From Erythrobacter aureus (lineage in GTDB: Bacteria; Pseudomonadota; Alphaproteobacteria; Sphingomonadales; Sphingomonadaceae), in the NCBI RefSeq assembly GCF_003355455.1, contig NZ_CP031358.1, positions 310,001 to 374,000 of the forward strand: a stretch of 64,000 nucleotides of DNA, read 5' to 3'. The notes beneath the pieces are model-generated. The model did not search any database and had not been told where the DNA came from. It saw only the letters and a list, made by a program, of their open reading frames with translations. Position 1 is the stretch's first letter. Every line of letters begins with the position of its first letter. Position numbers and translations under genes: made by a program. Below, piece after piece: positions 16,539-25,788 of this stretch.

Positions 16539-17537
16539 ATGAGTTTCTCGCTTCGTTCGCTGCCCGGGCAGTGTGCTGCTCTCGCGCTTGTTCTGGGCGC
16601 CACTAGCCCTGTGGCTGGCGGGCAGGGCGGTCAAGCGCATGTCGAGTGCATCGTGAATGATTTCTGGGCGGATCGTCAGAAGTCGTATCATGTGCCGTAC
16701 CAAGGCTCGCCTCAGATACAGGCGAATGGGTATGGACCGGTGGTTCAGCCTATTCCGAGAACAGAAGCGCTTCGAGTGGTTTACAAGAGCACCGGTGCCG
16801 AGAGATTGCGCGGCTCTGCGAAGCGGCGCGTCCTTCGCTACGGCGTCCTTTGGCTGGTAGATCCAGCGATGCTTGGAGCGTCGGAAAGCGAAACCATATC
16901 AGCGCTTCTGCGGGCCGGCGCGGTCATTTCGCGATCGAATGGCGATGGCCGCGTTTATTTTCGCGCACGCAAGGCTGACGCAGAGCGCCTGGCAAAGCGG
17001 GCAGCGGGACTTTTGGGCCAGCGGGGAATTGTTACCCGACTGGAGACGACATATTCCCCGCGCAGATCATCGCGGCAGCCGAATACGATTGTGAGCTCGA
17101 TAGGCGCGATGTCGTCGAGCGTGGCGATGATGCGGGTTGAGGGCCGTCTTTCGCGCTCCCCGCTTCAGTTCATCGAATTCATCCCGGCAGGAATGACGGT
17201 TCTTCCTTACGGCACGAGCTTTCTCGTGCATGTCCGTCCGAATGAATATCCTGCTTTGAGAAACTACATCGAGCAGGAGGGCAATAGCGTCCTGCTCGTT
17301 GGTGCTCGCAGCGAAGTCGTTGCGGGCGATCAGGCGAGCGGTGCGGTCCGCAGTTGCGGAGGAAGAGCGCTTTCGCGGCGTTTTCCGACGCCCGTCGTGA
17401 CCTATGCCGGAAGAAACCTGGCAACACTCGATGTCGAGGGGCAGCAGCTTCGGGTTGCTGAAGGAGACACCGTGCTTGTTGTCCAGCGTCCGCAATGGGG
17501 TCGTGGTCTTGAAATAGCAGTGATGAGGTTCGGATGA
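16539..17537 (+). CDS. Secreted hypothetical protein, 332 aa
   Basis: An N-terminal signal peptide is likely (ALALVLGATSPVAGG, residues 13-27). The remainder has repeated beta-rich segments (RVVYKSTGAERLRG, LVHVRPNEYPAL) and two or three Cys, but no named domain. Its stop overlaps the start of the HNH gene (ATGA), so the two are co-translated. It is likely periplasmic. Confidence 0.7.
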   Translation: MSFSLRSLPGQCAALALVLGATSPVAGGQGGQAHVECIVNDFWADRQKSYHVPYQGSPQIQANGYGPVVQPIPRTEALRVVYKSTGAERLRGSAKRRVLRYGVLWLVDPAMLGASESETISALLRAGAVISRSNGDGRVYFRARKADAERLAKRAAGLLGQRGIVTRLETTYSPRRSSRQPNTIVSSIGAMSSSVAMMRVEGRLSRSPLQFIEFIPAGMTVLPYGTSFLVHVRPNEYPALRNYIEQEGNSVLLVGARSEVVAGDQASGAVRSCGGRALSRRFPTPVVTYAGRNLATLDVEGQQLRVAEGDTVLVVQRPQWGRGLEIAVMRFG

Positions 17538-18331
17538 TTCTGGATAAAGTCGATTTCACCAAGGTCCGCCAGATCGTCGGTACGCACGAGATCCCGCATC
17601 TTAGCGGAACGGTAGGCATTCGCCTTCTTCGCACGAACGACGAAACGCCTGAGAACCTGAGGGCAGCCGGCGCCAAGTTCATGGGCGACGATGGCTGGTT
17701 CATCACGCGTGATGCTCCTGCCGATCTGATCTATTTGGAAAGCCATCTGCCGCGGTTTGCGCAGCAGTTTCTGGTGCCGAATGTGGTCGACCTGATCCCA
17801 AGCACCTCGTGGTTCGCGAGCCTTGCGAACCTTTTGACTCCAGCAGCATGGGGTGTGCTTCGCGACGAGTGCATCGCAGCAGCTGGCGGCTGCGAGGATT
17901 GTGGCACCGAGAAGAACCTCGAATGCCACGAGATCTGGGCTTACGACGAGGACAAGGGCGTGCAGACGCTTGAAAGTCTTCGCAGCGTCTGCGGATACTG
18001 CCATGAGGGATATCATCTCGGCTTGGCGAATGTTCGGAACCGGTATTGCACTGCATTCAACCGGCTGTGCACGATCAATCGCATCGAAGACCATGAGCGT
18101 TCGGATTACGACGCGCTGATTTTCGAGAAGTATCTCCGCCGTTCGGATACGGAATGGGTTCTGAACCTTGGCCTTCTGGAAGGCAAGGAGCTGCGAGTTC
18201 GCGGGAAATACACCGAAATCGCACCGGGCCTGATCGCAGGTGAAAGCGGCCACGGTGAAATCCAGGTCGGCATCACCGGCGTGACGGTGAGAGCGACAAT
18301 GGCAGACGGAGAGAAGGTTCTGATCGGCTAA
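17534..18331 (+). CDS. HNH endonuclease-like protein, 265 aa
   Basis: The zinc-knuckle HNH pattern is present at about residues 120-160: CEDCG, then LECHEIWAYDEDKG, then VCGYCHEGYHLG. This matches HNH proteins with a CxxC...CxxC zinc site and an ECHE-type catalytic segment. The N-terminal 110 residues and C-terminal 80 residues are not recognised. The C-terminal part looks like a beta-rich domain. It overlaps the secreted-protein gene upstream by 4 nt, and its 3' end overlaps the convergent PP-loop gene by 4 nt. It may cleave or nick DNA, but whether it acts on foreign DNA cannot be told. Confidence 0.65.
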   Translation: MILDKVDFTKVRQIVGTHEIPHLSGTVGIRLLRTNDETPENLRAAGAKFMGDDGWFITRDAPADLIYLESHLPRFAQQFLVPNVVDLIPSTSWFASLANLLTPAAWGVLRDECIAAAGGCEDCGTEKNLECHEIWAYDEDKGVQTLESLRSVCGYCHEGYHLGLANVRNRYCTAFNRLCTINRIEDHERSDYDALIFEKYLRRSDTEWVLNLGLLEGKELRVRGKYTEIAPGLIAGESGHGEIQVGITGVTVRATMADGEKVLIG

Positions 18332-19353
18332 GCGGCGAGGGCCTTCGGGCCCTCCGCATTCTCGAGCGCCTCTTTCCGCAGCAAGTGTCCGATTTCGTCG
18401 TCGGGATAGTGGAGAGGCGGGTCGTTCTGCGGAACTAGGGTGAATCCATCTGGGTCGTTATCGTCTTTGACGATCAGACCCTCATCAAGAGCCCACTGGT
18501 TCCAGTTTCCTGAGCGATTGTCTCGCTTGCGCGTGCTGCGCCAGAGGCCGTCGGACTTCTTCAGCTTTGGCATCGCATTCGTTTCAAGAACGAGCGCGCG
18601 ACGAAACAGATTCGGATGCTTGTGGTGCAGCCATTTCAGCTCTTCTGGTTTGTTGGCGCTGCAGAAAAAACAGGCGCTCTTGAGCGGAATCGGGAGGCCA
18701 ACCGAACGAATGAGGCGGGCACAATCGAGCCTGTCCATTCCTAGCTCGCGCAAGAGGAAAAGCGTGTCATATTCGGGGGTTTGAGCGATGCCGCCGCGCC
18801 GTCGGTCTTTGGCGCCGGCGTCGAATCCGATGAGCTTGACAACACGTTCGCCGCGTTCCCAGCAATCGATGGCAGGCTGCCAGCCAGGCTGAGCCGGACG
18901 TTTGCCCTTGGCGGGCACACCCTTGAGCCACTGGTGGATGCCATCTTGCTTCCATTTTATGGAGCAGCTCTTTCGCCCAAGAGCGATCCCCGGGAGGATG
19001 CCGTTCGTGAGGCATTCCTGCTCGAGGGTGTCATAAGGCGCCTTCACAGGGCAGTAACGCGCGATCGTGACCTGGATGCCATATTGGCGCAGCCAGTTGT
19101 TGAAGGTTTCGATGTAGTCGTAGGTTTCGGGGCGTTCGCTGCCAGTGTCAGCGAAGATGATCAGGTCCGGAACGCGACCAAGTTGGATGAGGGCGATCGT
19201 CATCGCGACCGAGTCCACTCCCATGCCCAGGCTTACCATTACCGGCCGATCCAGCGTCTTGTCTTTGATGGCGTCGAGGAGTCCCGACTTCGCCGCCGCA
19301 GCCGCCCGGCCGTCTTGTGACGATTGGAAGATGTCCAGTTGACTCTTTTTCAT
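18328..19353 (-). CDS. PP-loop (PAPS reductase-like) protein with N-terminal clamp-binding-like motif, 341 aa
   Basis: The PP-loop is SLGMGVDS (about residue 41), a phage-type variant in which the canonical SGGxDS is altered. It is followed by KSCSIKWKQ and, near residue 230, CFFC, resembling the Cys pairs of PAPS reductases. Residues 5-9 read QLDIF, almost identical to the beta-clamp-binding consensus QL(S/D)LF, in an otherwise polar N-terminal tail. The ATG at 19353 has AAGGGA upstream and places this motif at the extreme N-terminus. The protein may adenylate or sulfurate a DNA or nucleotide substrate at the replication fork; that is inference. Confidence 0.78.
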   Translation of the reverse strand: MKKSQLDIFQSSQDGRAAAAAKSGLLDAIKDKTLDRPVMVSLGMGVDSVAMTIALIQLGRVPDLIIFADTGSERPETYDYIETFNNWLRQYGIQVTIARYCPVKAPYDTLEQECLTNGILPGIALGRKSCSIKWKQDGIHQWLKGVPAKGKRPAQPGWQPAIDCWERGERVVKLIGFDAGAKDRRRGGIAQTPEYDTLFLLRELGMDRLDCARLIRSVGLPIPLKSACFFCSANKPEELKWLHHKHPNLFRRALVLETNAMPKLKKSDGLWRSTRKRDNRSGNWNQWALDEGLIVKDDNDPDGFTLVPQNDPPLHYPDDEIGHLLRKEALENAEGPKALAA

Positions 19354-19519
19354 TACTTCATTCCCTTCAGCGCAAGCTGGCTCCCCCTTCCTCAAAGACG
19401 CTGCCGGGAGGCTGCGGAGTTGGAAAACTCACAATTACCTCTGGGAAATTCGGAGGATTTTCCGCTTTCCACGGGACATGCGGAGGGATAGTAAAGAGGT
19501 CATATTCCGAAGGGGCTAA

Positions 19520-19942
19520 ATGACTTACTCTACCGAGCTTGCCGCGCGTTTGCGCGATGACCTTATTGCCGCGTCACCTGAAGTGGTGAAAGCGCTGCCA
19601 ATTGCGGAAGCGCTTTCTATTGCGGCGAGGTTGGACCTTGTAAAAGAGGCGAAGAACAAGGTCGACGGCCTGATTGATGTCTGGCCGTCTGAAGTAAGAG
19701 CCATGCCGGATTTGGGGTCGGAAGCGCCCGCCGCTCCGAAGAAGGCTAAGAGGCTGAAAGAAATGCAGCGCCGACTTTCTATGGCGTTGGAGGTCTCTGC
19801 GAAGGGGGCAGATCTCCTAGGGGGCGATGAAGAGCAGGCAATCAACCTTGTTGTGGCCTGGTTGATGTCTCGAGGAGGCACAGAACTGCGCCTGCCCGAT
19901 GGCCGCATTCTGGATGTTTCAGGGAAAATCACTCTGCACTAA
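19520..19942 (+). CDS. Hypothetical protein, 140 aa
   Basis: This is a helical protein with AAGGGG 4 nt before the ATG. It is the first gene of the plus-strand operon leading to the 1304-aa protein. A Lys-rich region (APKKAKRLKEMQRRL) lies in the middle. No family is recognised. The leader shares TAAAG(A/G)GGTCATATT with the gene at 16539. Confidence 0.7.
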   Translation: MTYSTELAARLRDDLIAASPEVVKALPIAEALSIAARLDLVKEAKNKVDGLIDVWPSEVRAMPDLGSEAPAAPKKAKRLKEMQRRLSMALEVSAKGADLLGGDEEQAINLVVAWLMSRGGTELRLPDGRILDVSGKITLH

Positions 19943-20021
19943 ACATTCGCTTCCCCCAATCCGCAGGGTCCGTTATGGTTGGGACTTCCAAAGTTCCAGA
20001 AATCCATGAGGATGGGGGCAT

Positions 20022-20420
20022 ATGTCTGATAAGAAATACCCTTGGGGCAACCAAGCCCCTGCCGCGCGCCTGAAAGGCTTGGAGACGAAACTCGCCAAGT
20101 CGGAAGAAACGCGAGAGAAGCTCGTCGATGACCACAAGAAGAAGCTGGCGACGCACGATGAAGGTCTTCGGGAAATCCGCAGCGATATTCGCCAGGTCTC
20201 GAACTATATCGAGAAGGCTGAAGCGGAAGCGCGTGCGGCGAGATTGTCTAGCCTCCTGACCGGCCTTCTGGAAGGCGAAGACGCTGATGCTCTGGATCAG
20301 GCGATGAAGGATGGCACGCTTCAGGAAAAGCTGAAGTCGGCAACCAAGGCGGCCGTTTCGGAGGCTGAAGGAAAGCCGAAAGCTGCGCCCAAGGAAGAGA
20401 AGCCGAAAGCGAAGGCGTAA
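20022..20420 (+). CDS. Coiled-coil hypothetical protein, 132 aa
   Basis: The first 75 residues form a predicted coiled coil (heptad-like ETKLAKSEETREKLVDDHKK). The C-terminus is Lys/Ala/Pro/Glu rich and disordered. It ends 3 nt before the 1304-aa gene, so it is probably a cytoplasmic partner in the same operon. Function is unknown. Confidence 0.7.
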   Translation: MSDKKYPWGNQAPAARLKGLETKLAKSEETREKLVDDHKKKLATHDEGLREIRSDIRQVSNYIEKAEAEARAARLSSLLTGLLEGEDADALDQAMKDGTLQEKLKSATKAAVSEAEGKPKAAPKEEKPKAKA

Positions 20421-20423
20421 GGC

Positions 20424-23400
20424 ATGAGCGCATTTTTCGATAAATTCGACGCGAAGGCCCGCATTGGGATGTGGGCCGCCCTTTCTGCCATCGCGTTGGT
20501 GGCTGGATGGCTAATCCTGAGTCGGATGGCGAGCGGACCGTTGTCTGCCTTGATGGTGGCCGCGATTTTGGCCGCCGGGGGAGTGTCCTTGCAGGCCGAG
20601 GCTTGGCCTAGCCGCCCTCCGGCGTGGGCCAACGAATTTATCGAGAAATGGAAGAAAATGCGCTCGCGATCGACGAAGTCGGTTGCAGGCAAGTTCGCAT
20701 GGAACTTAGGGCGAAGCGCCATTGCGGGGATCTGCATGTGGCTTGCCTTGAGTGAATTCGCTGACGTTTCTGGCGTTCTTTCCAAGGCGATGATTTTTGG
20801 GTTCGCATTTTCTGCGGGCTTTTTTGGAGTTGGCCCGTCTGCGTGGGCAGGGATTGTGGTCTTCTTCCTCGGCCATCGTCTTGCGCTGATGGGCCTGAAT
20901 GTCGATTTTGCAAATCCGGCGTCGAGGGCAGCATTGGACCGCGCCTGGGCGGGGGGCGGTTCGATGTCCTGGTGGTGGCCTATCGGGATGGCTGCAGCGG
21001 CTCCGATCTGGATTTTGCTCGCCTTCGTCATGAAGGTGCTGAGCAAGAAGCTGTTGGACGAGATGGGCGAAATTCGTGCCGCAAAAGAGGCAAAGAAGAA
21101 GATCGACGCTCGTCGAGCTCGCCTCAAGCAGCGCGAGGAAGAAGAAGAGACAGACGAGCTGATTGAGGCCCGCCTGGCGAGGGAAGCCGCAGAGCGTCGG
21201 GTTTCGTCGATCGCTCGCGGTAAAGATGGATCTCTCCCGCAATCTGACGGCGCTGGGGGCGCCGACGATGAAGATGCGGATGAGATGAGTGCAGTTGAAA
21301 AGCTTATGGAAGAGAAGAACGTGGGGCAACTGAAACGCTATATCACTCAGGCAGCTGCCCTGATGCAGTCGGAGAAGGATGGCCTGGATACGAACACGGA
21401 GGCTCGCCGGAGCTTCGACCGTGTCGTCCAAGCGCTCGACGACAGCGAGCTTGCTAGGCTGCGCAAGGGGGACCTGCCTGGATGGGAAACCCTGGAGGCC
21501 TACTACAACAAGCTGTGCGGCATCGAACAGACTGCGATGTCTGGCGGCGACGGTGATGTTGTGACGATTCAGCGCGAGGACGCGGAGGCGGAAGGGTCGC
21601 GCTGGTCGGATGACAGTGTTGTCCCGGACGTCATGGACGAAATGGCGGCGGCTGATGCGGCGCACTCTCCGAGCGCGGCGGTCGAAGAACCTGATCTTTC
21701 TGGCGGGTCCGAGGAGGCCGAAGAAGAGGATGAGCCAGTCGGCGACATCCTTTCCGAGGGCAATGTGCCTGCGCCGGTTCATCGCCGGGCAAGCGACATG
21801 AACGAGATCGAGAACATGCTGGCGTCTCCGAAGCAGAAGGATTCCAGCTTCCGTGAAGGGCCGGATGGCACGCCGGAAGGTGAGCAGGAGCTCCCGACCG
21901 CTGGCGAAATCAATGACGCCCTCGAAGGGAATGGTACGGTGGAAGAGAACGACGTGACTGATGATCCCTATTCGTCCATCGACCGGCTCGGGGACAATCC
22001 AGACGTTATCTCGGAGGATGACGATCTGGATGGTTTCAACGAGATCGAAGGCGATGCGGCCCAGCCTAAGGTTGAGGCTGATGCCGAGCTGGGCGAGCCT
22101 GTCGGTTCCTTCGATGAACCCGCTGAAGTTCCTGACGAGGAAGATGGGTCGGGTGATGCTGAAGCTGACGAGCCGACCGATGATTTCGATGGGCTAGACG
22201 ACTATCTTCTCGAGCAGGACTCCGCTGATGCTGACGCTGACGCCTCTTTCGGTCCCGACGGTCTCATCGAAGACGAGGAAGACGAAGCTGGTGTTGAGAC
22301 TGCTGGCACGGCTGAAACCGCGTCTTCTCCCGAAGTCGAGGAAGACGCCGATGTAAACGCAACTGCGGAGCCGGCTGTTGCTGGCGATGTGGCCGGCGAT
22401 GAAACTGCGCGCGTCGCAGCCGAAGATGCAGCGCCTGAGGTCGAAGTCGTTGAAGCGGAAGCTCCTGCGTGGGAAATCAAGCCTGCTCTTGCCGCCGCTC
22501 GCATCATGATGGGCAAGGTCGATCGTGACCTCGTAATGAAGACCATAGGCATGTTCAAAACGGCCGAAGAGATGGGTGAATCCGTGGGCCTTCCGGCCGA
22601 GGAAATCGAATCTGTTTTCGAAGCGTATCAGGCCAAGGTCGATGGCGCCGTGGAGGAGAAGAAACTCGAAGCCGCTCTGGATGCCGAAGTCCTCGATGGC
22701 GTCCGCTCTGGGGTAGCTGCGCTCGAAGGGATGGAGTGGGAAGCTGATGCTGACCTCTCCAAGCGAGCCGCCGTTTTCATCGAGGCGAAGGAAGAAGAGG
22801 CCCGTGCGGCCGAAGCGAAGCGCCTGGAGGAAGAAGAGCGCAAACGGGCAGAGGAAGAGGCGGAGCGTGCCCGTTTGGAAGAAGAGCGCCGTGCTGAAGA
22901 AGAGAAGAAGCGCCGGGAGGAAGAGGCTGCAGCACAGGCCGAGAAGGAACGTGAGGAAGCCGAAGCCGAGAAGGCCCGTCTTGCCGAACTTGAAAAGGAT
23001 CGGATGAAATTCGGCATCCACCTGTTGAGCGGACAGTATGGCGATGAGCTTCTGTCTGTGGGCGGCGATCTTTTCCCGGATGTCGAAACGCTTGCGACCA
23101 CTTTGGGGGTCGAAACCTATGTGGTCGAGAAGCAGTTCAAGACCTTCGAAGAGAAGCGGATCGCGAAGGAAAAGTTCGACGCGCTTTATGACGCGTGGAA
23201 GTCGCAGGATCTTGGCCTCGTGCTGACGTTGCTCGATGATACGAGCGACATGGAGGCTTATGACGACACCGAAAACGCCATCGAAGATATAAAGTCGTGG
23301 GCGGAGAGCGAGAAGCGGCGTCAGGAAGTGGCCGGGCTGACCGAGAAGGTCGACAAGGGGAACGGCCCGCGTGGCGACGACAATCAGAAGAAGTTTATCA

Positions 23401-24338
23401 TCAAGCGTTGCAAGACGACGGATGAGCAAATCGACATTATCGAGAACCAGCTGCCGAATGCGCTGTCGATAGCCGATAGCCTGGCGAAGGCTCGGGGTGC
23501 CATGGGCGCCGCCGCGCCGAAGTCATTCCTCGATGAGGAAGACAAGGCGATGATGCAGGCCGCACGGCTTGCCGCGATCGTGGTCGCAGCTGAGCGTGAA
23601 TGCAAAGAGTATGCGATGGCATTCTTCCCGGGGGACAATGGCGCCTCTGGTCCGAAGGTTTGGGAACGGATCGTGAAGCTTGCGGAACGGTCCGACGGGA
23701 AAGCCCCGAAGCCGACTGAAGATAGCAGCGAGGGCGAGGCGGAAGCTGAAGCTAAGCCGAAGTTCGCGCAGATTGCTCCGGCAGCGCACGATGGTCCGAA
23801 GCTGCGGTCTTTCGAGGAGCTCCAGAAAGCTGACGTGAAAGCTGAGCTGGCGAAGATAGAAGTGCCCGTTACCCACGAGCTGGACTGGTACAATCGCGAG
23901 TATCGCCGCAAGTGGGCAAGTGAATTCCCTGATGGGTTCAACGGCTTCCAGACGAACGACGAGAAGGGCTTCTTTGACGTTCCGGTTGAAGGCGGCGTCA
24001 TCCGCATGCGGACGATGAAGTCCAAAATGCCGGTGTGGGCAGAGCATCGGCCTGGCCACAAAGCAGGCGACCGCGTCCATCTGATGGAGGTCGAGGATGG
24101 CAAGGCCAAGTTCTCGACCTTGGATGAAGCTGTGTTCAAGAACACTGTTGGAGGATACTTCGGCGGCGAGGAAAAAATCCTCGGCGTCATTCTGGTTGCT
24201 CCTGGGATTTCCGAGGAAGGTATCAGGACTTTTGACAGGATGGTTAAGGAGGTCCGTGGCGGCCCCGTAATTATCCTGAACGCGAGCTTGAAAGAGGACG
24301 ATATTTCTGCTTTTCTCAAGCGGATTAAGAATGCTTAG
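20424..24338 (+). CDS. Giant membrane-anchored acidic coiled-coil protein, 1304 aa
   Basis: About five hydrophobic segments lie in the first 207 residues (roughly 12-33, 38-58, 94-115, 122-155, 182-207). Then come a charged coiled coil (about 208-260), a long Asp/Glu-rich low-complexity region (about 370-680), a second TolA-like Glu/Ala/Arg/Lys coiled coil (about 785-860) and a folded-looking C-terminal region of about 440 residues. No enzyme motif is recognised. The organisation is that of a scaffold or tether fixed in the inner membrane with a long cytoplasmic arm. It is followed 9 nt later by a periplasmic secretin-like gene, which suggests an envelope complex. Confidence 0.75.
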   Translation: MSAFFDKFDAKARIGMWAALSAIALVAGWLILSRMASGPLSALMVAAILAAGGVSLQAEAWPSRPPAWANEFIEKWKKMRSRSTKSVAGKFAWNLGRSAIAGICMWLALSEFADVSGVLSKAMIFGFAFSAGFFGVGPSAWAGIVVFFLGHRLALMGLNVDFANPASRAALDRAWAGGGSMSWWWPIGMAAAAPIWILLAFVMKVLSKKLLDEMGEIRAAKEAKKKIDARRARLKQREEEEETDELIEARLAREAAERRVSSIARGKDGSLPQSDGAGGADDEDADEMSAVEKLMEEKNVGQLKRYITQAAALMQSEKDGLDTNTEARRSFDRVVQALDDSELARLRKGDLPGWETLEAYYNKLCGIEQTAMSGGDGDVVTIQREDAEAEGSRWSDDSVVPDVMDEMAAADAAHSPSAAVEEPDLSGGSEEAEEEDEPVGDILSEGNVPAPVHRRASDMNEIENMLASPKQKDSSFREGPDGTPEGEQELPTAGEINDALEGNGTVEENDVTDDPYSSIDRLGDNPDVISEDDDLDGFNEIEGDAAQPKVEADAELGEPVGSFDEPAEVPDEEDGSGDAEADEPTDDFDGLDDYLLEQDSADADADASFGPDGLIEDEEDEAGVETAGTAETASSPEVEEDADVNATAEPAVAGDVAGDETARVAAEDAAPEVEVVEAEAPAWEIKPALAAARIMMGKVDRDLVMKTIGMFKTAEEMGESVGLPAEEIESVFEAYQAKVDGAVEEKKLEAALDAEVLDGVRSGVAALEGMEWEADADLSKRAAVFIEAKEEEARAAEAKRLEEEERKRAEEEAERARLEEERRAEEEKKRREEEAAAQAEKEREEAEAEKARLAELEKDRMKFGIHLLSGQYGDELLSVGGDLFPDVETLATTLGVETYVVEKQFKTFEEKRIAKEKFDALYDAWKSQDLGLVLTLLDDTSDMEAYDDTENAIEDIKSWAESEKRRQEVAGLTEKVDKGNGPRGDDNQKKFIIKRCKTTDEQIDIIENQLPNALSIADSLAKARGAMGAAAPKSFLDEEDKAMMQAARLAAIVVAAERECKEYAMAFFPGDNGASGPKVWERIVKLAERSDGKAPKPTEDSSEGEAEAEAKPKFAQIAPAAHDGPKLRSFEELQKADVKAELAKIEVPVTHELDWYNREYRRKWASEFPDGFNGFQTNDEKGFFDVPVEGGVIRMRTMKSKMPVWAEHRPGHKAGDRVHLMEVEDGKAKFSTLDEAVFKNTVGGYFGGEEKILGVILVAPGISEEGIRTFDRMVKEVRGGPVIILNASLKEDDISAFLKRIKNA

Positions 24339-24347
24339 GGGCAATCG

Positions 24348-25481
24348 ATGAAAACTCTCCGTGCGGCAGCTCTGGCTGCCTCCTTCCTATGCGCAATTCC
24401 GACTGCGGCTTCGGCTGCTAATCCAGCTCCGGAAACGCTGAATCAATGCGGCTTCCTGGAAGAAGCGCCGATCTTCGGGATGGGCACTCCGGCCGGCACT
24501 GCGGCGACTCCGATCCTTCAGCCTATCGAGCAGGGCATCGTTGCTCGCGGCGATAAGTCGGACAGGCTTCGCAATGTGCCGGTTCCAGCCACGAATATCG
24601 ATGGCTGGACAAGCGACTATGCAATGATGCGTCTCTCGCATCTGGCAGGCAAGCCCATCTGGGCGCTCACCGAAGACGGACAGCCGGGCGATATCATTTC
24701 GCTGCAGGTTCCTCCGAGCAGCCTCGCCCAGGCTTTCGACATGATCGCGGAGCAGAAGGGCAAGCGGTGGCGGTACGATGGCGAGAAGGTTTATCTTCTT
24801 GGCGGCCGCGAATGGTCGATGCCACTGCCCGCTAGCCGCGATGTTGCGCTCGCTGTTCGCGATGCTCTCGAGAAGCATAATGTGGATGTGACCTATGAAG
24901 GTCACCGCATTCGCTTTCAGGCTGATAATGATGGTGTTGCGCGGATCTCGGCTATCGTGGGCCAGGTGTATGCGCAGGATCGTCTGAACCCGTACGATGT
25001 GAAGTTCTATCGCGTTTACCCGACGAAGGGTCAGATCGACTGGGCGACTTTGATCGAGCGCACGGATGCAATCGAGACGGTGTCGTTCGAAGGGAAGGGC
25101 GCAACGGTGGTTCTGGATCCGACAGCTGGTGCAGTCGTCGATGCCTTCCTTGCGCGCGAAGGCCGCGTGGACGTGCTTGGCTCGGCGACGATGGTCGCAG
25201 GGAAATCTGGCTCGGGCTCGTCGCATGCCGCAGGCTGCGGGAACAACGTCATGGGCGCCCGCGGTATCGAACTGGCCGGTGGCGCTTTCGAGCGGGGCCG
25301 CGTTGGTCTCTCGTACTCGATCCTCGGTTCTGCAAATCAGCAAGCTGGGAAGCTCGCGGTCGTGCCCGGCTCTGTGGTTGTCATCGCAGACGCTGAGCCT
25401 GAACAGGGCGCCTACATGGTCGCCGTGGTTCGCCCTCGCATTCTGGAACTTCAGGGGCCGGCCCAGATGGCCGCCCGATAG
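24348..25481 (+). CDS. Periplasmic secretin-like protein without obvious pore domain, 377 aa
   Basis: A signal peptide (LRAAALAASFLCAIPTAASA) is clear. Residues 110-160 (IISLQVPPSSLAQAFDMIAEQKG, KRWRYDGEKVYLLGG) resemble the N0/STN domain of secretins, and the next 120 residues resemble an N1-type domain. Near the C-terminus VRPRILEL recalls the end of a secretin domain, but the region between is far too short for a normal secretin barrel. It is the last gene of the 19520 operon and ends at a strong terminator. It may be a partner of the pilus secretin at 44630 or part of a separate envelope complex. Confidence 0.6.
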   Translation: MKTLRAAALAASFLCAIPTAASAANPAPETLNQCGFLEEAPIFGMGTPAGTAATPILQPIEQGIVARGDKSDRLRNVPVPATNIDGWTSDYAMMRLSHLAGKPIWALTEDGQPGDIISLQVPPSSLAQAFDMIAEQKGKRWRYDGEKVYLLGGREWSMPLPASRDVALAVRDALEKHNVDVTYEGHRIRFQADNDGVARISAIVGQVYAQDRLNPYDVKFYRVYPTKGQIDWATLIERTDAIETVSFEGKGATVVLDPTAGAVVDAFLAREGRVDVLGSATMVAGKSGSGSSHAAGCGNNVMGARGIELAGGAFERGRVGLSYSILGSANQQAGKLAVVPGSVVVIADAEPEQGAYMVAVVRPRILELQGPAQMAAR

Positions 25482-25502
25482 AAGGCGCTCCCTAAGCGTA
25501 GA

Positions 25503-25533
25503 AAAGGCCCGAGGGAAACCTCGGGCCTTTTTT
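25503..25533. terminator. Rho-independent terminator after the secretin-like gene
   Basis: AAGGCCCGAGG and CCTCGGGCCTT arms are followed by TTTTTT on the plus strand and TTTTC on the minus strand. It can serve both the plus operon and the minus-strand gene at 25561. Confidence 0.85.
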
Positions 25534-25560
25534 GTGGCTGAGCCAGATAGAGGTGCTGGT

Positions 25561-25761
25561 CTACTCTGGGATTGTGGTCGTGCGTTGATGCACACCTGCG
25601 ATGGGCTGCAAGCAAATTGCTCCGCCCTCATGACAGGCCAGAGCGTCACCCAGGTGTTCAACCAGGATTGTTTCGATCCGGGCACAGAGCGCCTGAGCCT
25701 CGCCAGCGGTTGCCGGCGGGGTCTTCAGGTCTAGCTGTAGCGGGAATGTCTGAATGGCCAT
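25561..25761 (-). CDS. Hypothetical small protein, 66 aa
   Basis: The frame is open for 66 codons downstream of dnaN on the same strand, 27 nt after its stop. No good ribosome-binding site precedes the ATG and no family is recognised, so it is a tentative gene. Confidence 0.45.
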   Translation of the reverse strand: MAIQTFPLQLDLKTPPATAGEAQALCARIETILVEHLGDALACHEGGAICLQPIAGVHQRTTTIPE

Positions 25762-25788
25762 GGGCGTTCTTTACACTTTTACTGCCGT

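Noticed and set aside
1085..19353. Dnd phosphorothioation system suggested by the two PP-loop proteins
   Set aside because: No dndA, dndB, dndD, dndE or dptFGH genes are present and the PP-loop proteins lie far apart with other partners.
22194..23429. 411-codon minus-strand frame within the giant gene
   Set aside because: It is a mirror of the Glu/Lys-rich coiled coil (giving Phe/Leu/Ser-rich antisense); the plus frame is continuous over 1304 codons.
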